Notes under the pieces: model-generated
Databases searched by the model: none
What the model was told of the DNA's origin: nothing
Seen by the model: the letters and a program-made list of their open reading frames with translations, nothing else
Program-made: the position numbers and the translations under genes
Part shown: one piece after another, positions 20,159 to 32,400 of the stretch
Layout: the number at the start of each line of letters is the position of its first letter
Position numbering within the stretch: the stretch's first letter is position 1
Assembly (NCBI GenBank): GCA_015039365.1
Contig: WION01000007.1
Location: forward strand, 912,795 to 976,794
Reading direction: 5' to 3'
DNA length: 64,000 nt
DNA from: Amanita rubescens
Taxonomy: Eukaryota; Basidiomycota; Agaricomycetes; Agaricales; Amanitaceae

Positions 20159-21760
20159 ATGCGACGAGTATCCAATACCTACAAGAGGACCCTCCCTCTG
20201 CTCAGTACCCATGCATTCTATACCCTTGTAGCTGATGCCAATACCCCAGATACCATCACTGCAGCCACTGCTTACCTGCTGGATGCCCTTGCTTATAGCA
20301 ATGCCCCAAAGAAGATGCTGGCAAACCATAAAACTGCTCTTTGCGACTTTCTCTCCTGGTGTAGGCAGCCTGATGTTCGAGAGGATCTACCCCTTGCCTT
20401 GCTCCAATCAATCTCTATCTACCACACAAAAGCTAAGGCACAGATCAGCAAAAAACAGTGGCTGGTTTACCAAATAGGACTTGACTGGAAATCAGCGAGG
20501 CAAGGAGAGCGGCGCGATCTCCTATTGACATCGATGATGGCAAAGAAAACTGTTGTCCACCACCTTTCTGAGCCATATCCCCCTGCAGGCCACTGGATTG
20601 CCGAATCACCTGCAATTCATGCAAAATGGCACTCCCATCTCACAACAGGCAAACTACATGATAAGCGCACTCATCGCTGCCCAATCCACCTCCTCGACTA
20701 CACTAAATTGCAAAAGGATGTAGGACCAACAGAAAGTACTTTCGTTGTTAATGAAAAAGGTGAGTTCTGTTCAGTAATATGCAAAAATACTAATATCCCA
20801 TGCCAGGTGAATTAGCTGGGTTTGCCTTGCGCAATGCATGCAAAGACAGCGAGGTGCTCTCCTGGCTTGATACTATTGCCAGGCATAACACCATACATAG
20901 AAAATCGGTTCGGGTGAGTATACTACTTATATTTGTATAGTTTATTTCAACAAAATACTCCAGCTTGATGATCCAGGAAACCTGTCCCTTGTAGGGTTCT
21001 CTGCAGGTTCCCGCAGCTCCCCATCTTTTGGATGGGCTCGAAACATAAAACAGAGTACTTTCAAGGACAAGGCAACAATGCAGGATACTATTGAAGAACT
21101 TAATGAAGACACATGTGCAGCTTTTGCACTTTTTTGGAATTTATGTCGCTCATGGGTGCCTCCTGAGGTCATTGATGACATTGATGCCTTCACACTTGGC
21201 CTAGACCTACCCCCGATGGCTCCCAAGGCTCAGGACTCCCATAGTGGTGATTATCACATTACCTTATCAAATGGTATGGAAATCAGCTTCTCTGATGTGC
21301 GCCTTGCACCACCCATGGGACTATCTGCAAACAATTATGCACGGTAAGTCCCTTATTCATTTGCCACTGAAGCTCTAGCTTCTACTAATTGGAAATGCAC
21401 AGTGCCATTCATTATGACAACTCTCCCCATGACTGGGCCATTTCATTAACAACAGAGCGCACCCATGGTGACAATGCATATGGTGGGGCTTTTTACTTTG
21501 CTGAGTATGGTGTGCGCATAGCTGGTGCACCTAATACCATTGTGGCCTGGAAGCAGAAGCAGTATCATGGGACAAGTTTGCAAGATCTTGATCCCGAAGA
21601 TGCTAATCCCCAATTCTCACAGCGCGGATTGGCCATTGTCACTTCATCGTGCTTGCTTAATACCTACATAGCATGGAAGGAAGAGAAAATTTCAACTGCA
21701 GAGGCAAAGGAATTAATCGCTAATAAAGATGATAGCGACATAAAATACCACCGCAACTAA
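20159..21760 (+). CDS. Helitron-borne protein with 2OG/Fe(II)-oxygenase-like C-terminus
   Basis: Exons 20159-20759, 20807-20913, 20964-21343 and 21403-21760 give 481 residues; introns are 47, 50 and 59 nt with good borders. The start is the least certain part (an upstream ATG at 20113 is in another frame). The N-terminal two thirds is unfamiliar. The C-terminal about 110 residues show the pattern of a double-stranded beta-helix dioxygenase: metal ligands H and D in AIHYDNSP, a GGAFYFAEYGVRI strand pair, a distal His in QYHGTSL and an Arg in QRGLAIVTS that could bind 2-oxoglutarate. TET/JBP-type DNA oxygenases are known from other basidiomycete transposons, but the assignment to that family is inference. 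The gene is intact and ends 128 bases before the Helitron terminus. Confidence 0.6.
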
Positions 21761-21859
21761 TTTGTATCAAAACTCAGAACTTCTGTACTACTATACTGTA
21801 CTACAATTGAGCAACCTCTACTACTAGCTATTTATTTGCAGCCTGTAGATGCACACACT

Positions 21860-21888
21860 AATTCGTGCGGAGCACAGGTAACTGCTAG
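21860..21888 (+). other. Helitron 3' terminus with subterminal hairpin and CTAG end
   Basis: A stem GTGC/GCAC with a 3-nt loop at 21864-21874 is followed 10 bases later by CTAG, after which the host T resumes. This arrangement (hairpin plus CTRR) acts as the transposition terminator in Helitrons. Confidence 0.85.
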
Positions 21889-24800
21889 TCTGATCATATA
21901 ACAACTATGGCCCAAAATGTGATATCAGAAGTGGGTGGAATACCACTTGCTGTTGATCAAGCAGGAGCATACATGCAAAACTGTGGCTGTAGCATTGGTA
22001 GCTATCTTGAGCTATTCACAAAACACAAACATCAATTGATGTCAAGGAAAGAATTCAAGGGAGCATCTGGTTATGGAACATCTACATATGGAACATGGGA
22101 CATCTCAATAGAACAGATTGAGGGCATGGCTGCAAAAGAAACAGGACAAGAGGCTCAAGCAGCACAATGTGCAATCAGGCTACTAAGAATTTTTGCCTTT
22201 TTAAATCATGAGAATATACCTGAGGAATTATTCAAAAATGCAGCAGAAAACTATATAAACAGAGATCTTGTCCAGGAGGCACAGCTCAATTTACCATTGT
22301 CAGTGACACTGTTAGATCATCAGACCTTGCTTGTGAACAAAGGAGAGTGGGACAGAATGCAGTTCCTGGATGGAATCAAAATTCTATTGTCATTTTCTTT
22401 GATCAAGGCGATTGATCATCTATACTCCATGCATCCATTAGTAAATGAGTGGAGCAGACACATCATATCCAAGACAGATATCAGTGATCAATATCACAGA
22501 GGAAGAGCACTGTTATCCTGTTCCATAGCTCTTGATTGGCACATTGATAACTACACATTCTGTAAAGTTCTTGCACCACATATTAGGGCAAATATTTCAT
22601 GTGGATTGGATTTACAGTTGAAAAGCAGGTATTATGATGATGAATATCCAAGATTTGCACTAGTTTTTCATCACATTGGCAGCTGGAATGAGGCAGAGAA
22701 GCTGCTACTTGTTGGATTTGAACAGAGGAAAACAAATATTGGACTAAACCACCCAGCCACTCTCACCACCATGAACAGTTTGGCAGCAACATACTTCAAT
22801 CAGGGAAGGTGGGATGAGGCAAAGAAGCTGCAGGTGGAGGTGATGAATGCAAGAAAATTAAAGCTTGGATCAGACCACCCAGATACACTCCAAACCACAC
22901 ACACACTGGCATCAACATTTGGCAATCAGGGATGGTGGGGTGAGGCAGAGAAGCTCCAGGTGGAGGTGATGAATGCAAGAAAAGTGAAACTTGGATCAGG
23001 CCATCCAGATACTCTCCACACAATGCACAATCTGGCACATACATATGGGAATCAGGGAAGGTGGGATGAGGCAGAGAAGATGCAGGTGGAGGTGATGAAT
23101 GCAAGAAAAGCAAAGCTTGGATTAGACCATCCAGATACTCTCCACACCATGCACAATCTGGCATCAACATTTGGGAATCAGGGAAGGTGGGATGAGGCAG
23201 AGAAGCTCCAGGTAGAGGTGATGAATGCAAGAAAAGCAAAGCTTGGATCAGACCATCCAGACACTCTCCATGCAATGCACAATCTGGCATTAACATTCTG
23301 GAATCAGGGAAGGTGGGATGAGGCAGAGAAGATGCAGGTGGAGGTGATGGATGAAAGAAAAGCAAAGCTTGGATCAGACCATCCAGATACTCTCCTTGCC
23401 ATGCACAATCTGACATTAACATTCTGGAATCAGGGAAGGTGGGATGAGGCAGAGAAGATGCAGGTGGAGGTGATGGATGCAAGAAATGTGAAGCTTGGAT
23501 CAGGTCATCCAGATACTCTCCGCACCATGCACAATCTGGCAGAAACATACAGTAATCAGGGAAAGTGGGATGAGGCAGAGAAGCTCCAGGTGCAGTTGAT
23601 GGATGCAAGAAGAGCAAAGCTTGGATCAGACCATCCAGACACTCTCCACATCATGCACAGTCTGGCATCAACATTTGGGAATCAGGGAAAGTGGGATGAG
23701 GCAGAGAAGCTCCAGGTAGAGGTGATGAATGCAAGAAAAGCAAAGCTTGGATCAGATCATCCAGATACTCTCCACACCATGCATAATCTGGCATCAACAT
23801 TCTGGAATCAGGGAAGGTGGGATGAAGCAGAGAAGAAGCAGGTAGAGGTGATGAATGTAAGAAAAGCAAAGCTTGGATCAGACCATCCAGATACTCTCCA
23901 CACCATGCATAATCTGGCATCAACATTCTGGAATCAGGGAAGGTGGGATGAAGCAGAGAAGATGCAGGTAGAGGTGATGAATGCAAGAAAAGCAAAGCTT
24001 GGATCAGGCCATCCAAATACTCTCCACACCATACACAATGTGGCAGAAACATACAGGAATCAGGGCAGGTTGGAAGAGGCAGAGAAGCTACAGGTGGAGG
24101 TGATGAATGTAAGAAAAGTAAAGCTTGGATCAGACCATCCAGACACTCTCCACACAATGCACAGTCTGGCATCAACATTTGGAAATCAGGGAAGGTGGGA
24201 TGAGGCAGAGAAGCTCCAGGTGGAGGTGATGAATGGAAGAAAAGAAAAGCTTGGATCAGACCATCCAGATACTCTCCACACAATGCACAGTCTGGCATCA
24301 ACATTTGGAAATCAGGGAAGGTGGGATGAGGCAGAAAAAATGCAGGTTGAGGTGATGAATGCAAGACAATTAAAGCTTGGATCAGGCCATCCAAACACTC
24401 TCCACACCATGCACAACATGGCAGAAATATACAGGCATCAGGGAAGATTGAAAGAGGCAGAGAAGCTACAGGTGGAGGTGATGAATGCAAGAAAAGCAAA
24501 ACTTGGATCAGACCATCCAGACACACTCCACACAATGCACAGTCTGGCATCAACATTTGGAAATCAGGGAAGGTGGAATGAGGCAGAAAAGCTTCAGGTG
24601 GAGGTGATGAGTGCAAGAAAAGTGAAGCTTGGATCAAACCATCCAGATACTCTTCACACCATGCACAATCTGGCATTAACATTCTGGAATCAGGGAAGGT
24701 GGGATGAGGCAGAGAGTCTGCAGGTGGAGGTGATGAATGCAAGAAATGCAAAGCTTGGATCAGACCATCCAGATACTCTCCACACCATGCACAATCTGGC

Positions 24801-25347
24801 ATTAACATTCTGGAATCAGGGAAGGTGGGATGAGGCAGAGAAGATGCAGGTGGAGGTGATGAATGCAAGAAAAGTAAAGCTTGGGTCAGACCATCCATAC
24901 ACTCTTGACACCATGCACAATCTGGTATCCACATACAGGATTCAAGGAAGGTGGGATAAGGCAGAGAACCTGGAGGTGGAGGTCATGAATGCAAGAAAAG
25001 CAAAGCTTGGATCAGACCATCCAGATACTCTTAATACAATGAATTATCTTGCAACAGCATACTGGAATCAAGGAAGGTGGGACAAGGCAGAGAAGCTGCA
25101 AGTGGAGGTGGTGAAAACAAGAAAAGCAAAGTTTGGACCAGATCATCCATCCACTTTGAATGCAATGGCTAGCTTGGCTTTGACATATAGTAGAAGCCAG
25201 GGAAGGTTGGATGAGGCAGAACCTTTGCTGTCTCAAGTTGTGCAATCCATGCAAACTGTTATGGGAGCTCAACATCCCACTACAGTCCATTACAAGAGAC
25301 AACTTGACAAACTTGTTAGGAGGCAAAACATGTGTTATTTAATGTAG
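21889..25347 (+). pseudogene. 3' half of the NB-ARC/TPR NLR-like gene (ARC2, winged helix, TPR array)
   Basis: This is the continuation of the gene cut at 6998; the frame runs from codon TCT 21889 to the stop at 25347 (1152 codons), so the uninterrupted protein would have about 1376 residues. It begins with the end of NB-ARC (GGIPLAVDQAGAYM), then an ARC2/winged-helix region (TWDISIEQIE, LLRIFAFLNHENIPEELF) and an MHD-like MHPLVNEWSRH. After that come 20 full TPR units. The half-gene is uninterrupted: an ATG at 21907 opens 1146 codons. If transcription starts in the Helitron tail, a protein without P-loop could still be made. As an NLR sensor the gene is disrupted. Codon use and repeat preservation suggest the insertion is recent or the site is polymorphic. 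Confidence 0.9.
22738..25270 (+). repeat. Array of 20 near-identical 126-bp TPR-coding units
   Basis: Each unit encodes 42 residues around LGSDHPDTLHTMHNLA, followed by xTFxNQGRWDEAEKxQ and a VEVMNARKxK-type linker. Most units differ at only a few positions. The variable sites cluster in the helix after NLA (S, L, E, H or A, then F or Y, then G, W, R, S or N) and at LQ/MQ. The first, eighteenth to twentieth units and the end are more divergent. Confidence 0.92.
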
Positions 25348-27847
25348 CCTTGAATCCAATTTTATTCAGTAACCAGACATCACAGTACAGAAAATGCTTT
25401 ATGACATAGGACAAAAGGCTTACTAAATTTGGCATTCAGTTTACTATGTATGACTATCAATCATTGCAGGTGAATAGCAAGCTGTATATCACAACTAGAA
25501 AACAAAGGGAGCAAGGCAGCATACTTGTTCCTCATGCCCTGATCATTGAATGTGGAGCCATTCCCCACCACAGTAGCACCTCATTCAAGAGAGAAGTTCC
25601 ATTTGTATTAAACAAACCCAACAGAGTAAGGTTGTCCCACTGGAGGTGGTACACATTGGTTCTGTTGGGGTATGTACTGACTTACCACCACTGGCATTGC
25701 TGTTATTTGAGTTAGAGGATGTACCAGTGCATTGCTGCCTGGCTTCACCTATTGCAGGTACACCACTGGAACACGAAACAGCATTTGCCAATCCATGTGC
25801 ATTATTATTTAACTTGGAGGGAAACACAACTCGTTCAGCCCTGTTGTACTTGTTAGATGTGTTTACATTGGAGACAGTGGTATAGGGGTAGGGTTGGATG
25901 ATTAGCCCTGTTTATCATTTTGTGGAAGCCGTGCACGCTCAGTTGCTGCATGAAACTGGATAACCAATCATCAGAGACAAAAAAATGGGTATGGTTCAGG
26001 TCACGAGCGCATTGCGGGTGTGCAGTGTAGGATTAGGTGATGGCTACAAAGCGCATTTCGATGGTTTATGTTCGGAGGTGGCAGCTGGTGGCAGGTGCGT
26101 TCATCAATACAATTGAGCAGCAGCGAGGGGGAGGGGGTACGTACTTGCGTGGGTTTGAAACGGGGCGCCACGGCGGTTACGTGGCAATAAATGAGCACTT
26201 TGGATGCATTGTGGTGGGTGTTGATGGATTCAATCAGGTCGCAGTGAGTACATATGTCGCATGGGTTTGAAATGATAGGGCGCCGTGGCGGTTACGCGGC
26301 AGCAAATGGGCGAGTTGAATTGATTCTGCTTTTGCATCCTCGGAAGCGCGGGCGGCTCATTGTGTTAAGTGTGACCCTAGGATGCAGATGGGCTCGAGAC
26401 GACGAACGTCCCAAGTTCCATCCAGGAGATGGGGTGCTGGGATTAGGGCCGTTGATCATTCTGAGTTTTGATCAGGGCGCTACCGCAGGAAGCACGGCAG
26501 ACGGGGTTAGACAGTTACAATTCCCGCACTAGATATGGTAGGTCAAGTGCAGCTTGCGTTGGGCATACAACCTCATACAACCGCTGCCGCTTCCGAGTCC
26601 GTCTGCGTGGGAAGTGACGGAGAGACTTGGGCGACGTGCGTCGTCTACAACTCAGGACTGCCATAAGTAAGCCCTCTTGTCTCGTACCTTCATCGGTCCA
26701 CCATGCCATTCGTCCGGCCTCTACTATCACTTTCCCCGCCGGTCCCAGCACATGAAGCTGCCAGTGGATCCTAGTATGTCGACCCTCCAAGATAAACAAC
26801 CTCCGCATTAACCTCAGTCGTTACTAGGGCAGCCGATGGGGGTGGAGGTGTATGGAAGAAACTTAGAAGGATTGCGGCTCTGAATTCAATGCGAAGTATT
26901 TTGGCCCGCATTTCCATAATGCGATAATGAAGTGGATTTGACTTCGACTAGTTAGCACCATCAGCACGTTGTCCATCTATTCATGAATCCAGCCGCACTG
27001 TCACTGCAGGTGATTTGATAAATGTCTTTGCGCCGTGGTTGATTAATTTACCATTGCCTAGGGTGAACATCTTTCATTCCTTTGTACGTCGTTATGCGCT
27101 ATATTGGGAACGCTATTAACCTGCTATACTTTTCAGGAGCGGATTGCGTGGAGAAAACCACAAAAACAACTACGGCATTGCGCTTTTTTTTTTGTCAGTG
27201 AAGATTGCCTACGAGACTTGTGACTGATAAGTTGTTATCTCGTCGGTTCTCGTGCGTTTCCCAAGATAACCACGAGTAAATCTGATATCCTGCTAGCAGT
27301 CTCCTTACGCCTGAACGTTGAACCATTCCGGTCTAGATCGGGTTTTGAAGTTATCAAGGTGCATACATATGTCCCGCTGAAGTTCTCTACGAGATAGGTG
27401 CGGGGCCTTTGCTCTTTCCTTCGGCATAACATCGTTTTCACCATCCATAGGATTATATCCAACACAGATGCTGTTAAAGAAGTTGAAGGAATGATTAGAA
27501 CCAGGGGATAAGGAAAGTAGCCGATATATGCGCTTCATCTTCCGTGTAATACTTCCGAGGCGAGGCGTCGGGTACTATTTATGGACTTGTTGGCTTTCCT
27601 ACTCATTACATCACGGATCGGCGAGCTGCCAGATCTCAAGCCACATGGCGGAGGATGACAGTTACAGGATCTTGTGCGCCTCAGGGTAGGTACTCGGGCA
27701 CATATACAAATTTTGGCATGTTCTCCAAATCCTTATCTCTTATAGGCGAATCAGGCCACTAGCCGAAGTAGCGATAAGTAGTACAGATCAGTCGACTATA
27801 AGTGCTTCGCTGGCAAGAACCCGTCACACGTAGAGCCGGTATCGACC
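25348..27847. other. 2.5-kb intergenic stretch, no gene recognised
   Basis: 25348-25520 is the NLR 3' flank, homologous to 480-720. Around 26145-26200 and 26258-26315 a motif (gggtttgaaa...cggcggttac) occurs twice, about 112 bases apart. 27530-27595 resembles 915-985. Short open frames (for example 25446-25715 or 26515-26808) show no family signature. A run of nine T lies at about 27186-27194. Confidence 0.55.
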
Positions 27848-29245
27848 ATGCCTCTTCCTTATCCAACGCTGCCGTCAGAGCTCATTGAGAAAGTCGTTGG
27901 CCAAATCGGAAAGGAACCCACTTTGATAGCCTGCTCGCAGACGTCGCTCACTTTCGAGCACTACAGCTTCCGGCAGCTATTCCGTTGCCTCCGTCTGTGC
28001 TGCGACGAATGGGCAATCGGGACGTTTTCTCGGTTGATGCCTAGGTCGCACAGGATCTTCCAACACGTAAAGGAACTCAGAATCGGATGTAGCATGGTCC
28101 CCGGCTGCCTTCATCCTTCCCCGGCACAGATTGACGAAAGTCGTTATCAGCAACTCTGCCTGATTCTGAAGCTGTTTGCAGAGCATAGCAGTGGTTGCCT
28201 GGAAAGGATTACGTTGCGAAGGGTCTCGTGGGGATCTTTGCCTGGTAGCTTGCAGACTGCTTTGACGGGTCTGCTTGCCTGTCCCTCTGTGAAGAAGCTG
28301 AAGTTTGAACACGTCGAGGGCTTTCCTCTCGCCGCGTTTCGGCACATCTCTTCGGGATTGAAGAAGTTCCAAATTTGTAATTCGGGATACAATCCGCACC
28401 CCTTGGATAATGCGCTGGCTGAGGATATCGGCACCTTTGCTATCGCCGCGGCGCGACCAGAACAGCTAATTATCACATCTAAAGGCTCAGAAACGGGAAA
28501 TTTGGAGTCAGGTCTTATAGACTTACTCGACATATCGCATTTGACCATGTTGTGCATGGTCGTTCGCTTCGATTCAGAATGGGAATTACTGCAGAAGTTG
28601 ATGCAGAATGCTTCCAGTACGCTCGAATTCGTTTCTGTCGTTTTTCAATCAGGTATGTAGAAACCTCCGGTTTCACGAAATGGCTCTGATTTCGATTTGG
28701 TAGTTCATCCTTACTATATGCCATCAGCCTTCACGGGTGATCAAATTCAGCTACAGGATACCTATAGGCTCGGATTTGATTTGGCACCATTTCAACGTCT
28801 ACGGAATATTGATTTTTGGGTGCCATTGCGTGTCCGTACAATCGATCCTATCCTTCGAGGTTTGCACGAGACTCTCTCCAGCCTTCCAAATGGTTCTCCG
28901 CTGGAGCATATTACTTTCTTCAGCTACCTTGAGTCAACTCCTTTCGAGCTGACTGACGCAGAATGGCACCAATTAGACGTCAAACTGTCTTCCGCTGCGA
29001 CGGCATTGAAGCATATCAAGTTTCATTTTGCCAGATTTATGAATCAAACACCCGAAGAGCAGCTTGTATTGTATGACAGGACTACAGGTCTACTGAGAGA
29101 GAGGTTGACCATGTCGTTCAAGAAGATAGTCACAGAAAGAACGGTGAGTGGTTTTACACCAGCGTTAGAACTGAGTATTGATGAGATGCATAGACTGAAT
29201 CACTGGCATGGGTGGGTTTATACTAGTGTTATTGCTGAATATTGA
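27848..29245 (+). CDS. F-box-like protein of unknown target
   Basis: Exons 27848-28652 and 28704-29245 give 448 residues; the 51-nt intron (GTATGT...GGTAG) joins VFQS to VHPYY. The N-terminus, PTLPSELIEKVVGQI followed by a hydrophobic helix with CSQTSLTF, matches the F-box-like pattern of large agaricomycete families, which bridge a substrate receptor to SKP1 in SCF ubiquitin ligases. The remainder contains leucine-spaced segments as in degenerate leucine-rich repeats but no clear domain. A second intron (29143-29192, GTGAGT...GCATAG) is possible and would replace the C-terminus by a shorter one. The target is unknown. Confidence 0.7.
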
Positions 29246-29429
29246 TGAGATGGACAGATTGAACCACTGACGTGGCCGTTGTAGCTATCGATTGTTGTAT
29301 TATTAGATTATAGAGTAGATATGGACCAAAAAAGGCAACTCGTTTAACCACGCCTTTCAGCCAAAGTAAAACGCGCCGACTGCGACGCTCAGCTCTCCCG
29401 CTTCTTTGCGGGTACAAATATTTCTAATT

Positions 29430-32400
29430 ATGTCTGTCATGCTCACAAAGTTCGAGTCTAAAAGCAACCGCGTAAAGGGTATTGTTTTCTTTCATCTTTG
29501 AGTTGTGTTATCGTCTGATTCATGCTGTGCTTTTCCGTAGGGCTCGCTTTCCATCCGACGCAACCCCTGCTCGCGGCCGCGCTACACAATGGGAGTGTAC
29601 AATTGTGGAATTATAGAATGGGGGTGCTAGTAGATCGGTTTGAGGAGCATGAAGGTCTGTCCACTTTTTTAAATGATGGTCACCTGCTCACACCGATGCA
29701 GGCCCCGTCCGCGGAGTGGCAATACATCCAAGTAGAGCACTCTTGGTTACTGGTGGTGATGACTATAAAATCAGGGTGTGGGGTCAGTCTGCTAAGTTGT
29801 CAGGGATGGTGTCGAGTGCTGATATTCGCCTGCAGATATTCGACCTCAGAACCGGCGTTGTCTTTTTACACTGCATGGGCACTTGGATTACGTTCGCACT
29901 GTCCAATTTCACCATGAGATGCCTTGGATCGTGAGTACTGTGTTCCCCCCCTCCCAGCATGACTACACATCACATCGACCTTCACCTAGCTCTCGGCCTC
30001 TGATGATCAAACAATACGCATATGGAACAGTACATCGAGAAACTGTATAGCAATCCTGACCGGACACTCGCACTACGTCATGTCCGCCCAATTCCATCCA
30101 AAAGAGGATCTCGTCGTCTCTGCATCAATGGACCAGACCGTTCGAGTTTGGGATATCTCCGGTCTGCGGAGAGGCTCGCCCAATGCAGGTGGTCCTGGTA
30201 ATATGGGAAGCAGTGGACCAGGGAATTTCGAAACTTTCGACTCCTTCTCAACCGTCAAGTATGTCTTGGAGGGACATGATCGCGGCGTCAATTTTGCCAT
30301 GTTCCATCCTACATTACCTCTCATCGTCTCTGCCGCGGATGATCGAGTTATCAAGATCTGGCGTATGAGCGAGACCAAAGCTTGGGAGGTCGATTCATGT
30401 CGTGGCCATTTCAACAACGTTTCCAGTGCTTTCTTCCACTCAAAGCACGAGTTGATCGTCTCTTGCGGTGAAGACAAGACAGTCCGAGTTTGGGATTTGG
30501 CGAAGAGAACTGCCATCCAGACTTTTAGGAGGGAACACGACCGGTTCTGGGTTCTCGCTGCGCATCCCAATCTCAACCTCTTTGCAGCTGGGCATGATAG
30601 CGGCCTTATCGTTTTCAAGCTTGAACGTGAACGACCTGCCTTCTCTGTTCACCAAGAAACGCTGTACTATGTCCGAGACAAGTACGTTCGCGCGTTCGAC
30701 TTCTCCACGGGCTCGGATATTGGACTTTTGAGCGTGCGCAAGTTTGGAAGTCCTTATATGCCTCCAAGAACCTTGAGCTTCAACCCAGCGGAGCGAGCTG
30801 TTCTGCTGACGATTGGCTCCGATAATGGGTTGTATGAGCTCACGACACTACCGCAACAGGCTCAAGGCGAGGTTAAGGATTCGAGCGTTGACGGGAAGAA
30901 GGGAAGCGGGCAGAGTGCGATATTTGTTGCGAGGAACCGTTTTGCAGTCTTGAACAAGACTACTCAGGTCCGCTTCTCTATCTGCTACGCATATGTATGC
31001 TAACGCTTAGACACGCCTTGTTTAGCTCATTGAAGTCCGAGATCTAGCCAATTCCGTGGTCAAGACGATCAAGGCTCCTGTTCAGACGAATGAGATATTC
31101 TATGGTGGAACTGCTTGCCTCATCCTGAGTTCTACTTCCACCGTGGTGTTATATGACATACAGCAACAGAAAACAATTGCGGAAATCAACAGTCCACCCG
31201 TTAAGTACGTTATTTGGAGTGCCGACGGTCAGTTGGTCGTGTTGATGAGTAAACATAGTAAGTTACCTCTCTTTGGATTGTAGCGCTTCCTAACTCTACT
31301 TCGTACAGCGATTACAATTGCAAACAAGAATTTCTCGCAACATAGCCTTATTCATGAGACGATTCGTATCAAGTCGGGTGCATGGGACGACTCAGGCGTC
31401 TTTATCTATTCTACGCTCAATCACGTCAAGTATTGCCTATCCCAAGGGTAAACCACTTTACTACCATCACACATAGCGGATTTAACATTCAAGTTAAATA
31501 GTGATCACGGTGTCATTTGCACATTGGACAACCCCGTCTACCTGACGCGTGTCAAGGGCAAGACGATTTACTGTCTCGACCGCTCAGCCCGCCCCCGCAC
31601 CATTACATTTGACCCAACAGAGTACAGGTTCAAGCTTGCGCTTTTGAAGCACAATTACGAGGAAATGCTGTACATTATCAAAACTTCTACTCTCATGGGT
31701 CAGAGTATCATTGCGTATCTACAACAGAAAGGATTCCCGGAGGTGATTATCTGCCTTGAATGACGTTCGCAGCGTATTTATGATATGCTCTTTCAGATCG
31801 CACTTCATTTCGTCCAAGACACGAACACTCGCTTTGAGCTAGCGCTAGAATGCGGTAATTTGGATGTTGCAATGGAAACTGCCAAAACGATTGACCGCCC
31901 CGAGTGCTGGGCTAAGCTTGCACAACAGGCGCTGAAACAAGGAAACCATAAAGTGGTGGAGAAGGCTTATCAAATGACGAAGAACTTTGACAAACTGTCC
32001 TTCCTTTACCTCGCAACTGGAAGTGCAGAGAAGTTGTCGAAAATGCAAAAGATCGCCGAGGCGAGGGGTGATCCAATGTCGCGATTCCATAATGCGTTGT
32101 ATACCGGTGATGTGGAGGGGCGGATTTCTGTATTGAGAGATGTTGGACTTCGTAAGTCTCGGCGAGGTCCAGGATATTAAGAGTACTAAATGCACACTTT
32201 AGACCCGTTGGCGTATTTGATGGCCAAGACCAACGGATTGGAAGAAGTAGCGGCCGAGATTCTAGAAGCTGCGGGTCTTACGGAAGCTGACCTTGACGAT
32301 GTACCCGATTTTGGTCCGTCGACGCTGAAGCCACCGCCCGTCATCACTTCCACCACAAATATGAACTGGCCAGTCGTACCTCCCGGAGAAAACTTCTTTG

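Larger units (their letters stand above)
6999..21888 (+). mobile_element. Complete Helitron rolling-circle transposon (14,890 bp, with nested insertions)
   Basis: The left end is TC at 6999-7000 directly after host A6998. The right end is CTAG at 21885-21888 followed by host T21889, the canonical A^T target without duplication. About 10 nt before CTAG lies a small hairpin (GTGC-GGA-GCAC, 21864-21874), as in known Helitrons. Deleting 6999-21888 joins the NB-ARC frame exactly. Inside are a Rep/helicase gene with HUH, double-Tyr and Pif1 motifs, an OB-fold-like gene, a CT-rich minisatellite and a 2OG-oxygenase-like gene, all on the plus strand. Three later insertions (1337, 1077 and 2238 bp plus target duplications) swell the element from about 10.2 kb. 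As Rep/helicase is broken, this copy can move only with help from another copy. Confidence 0.92.

Noticed and set aside
22796..24934. Long minus-strand frames of 273 and 427 codons
   Set aside because: They are antisense shadows of the TPR-coding repeats; the plus strand has the recognisable protein.
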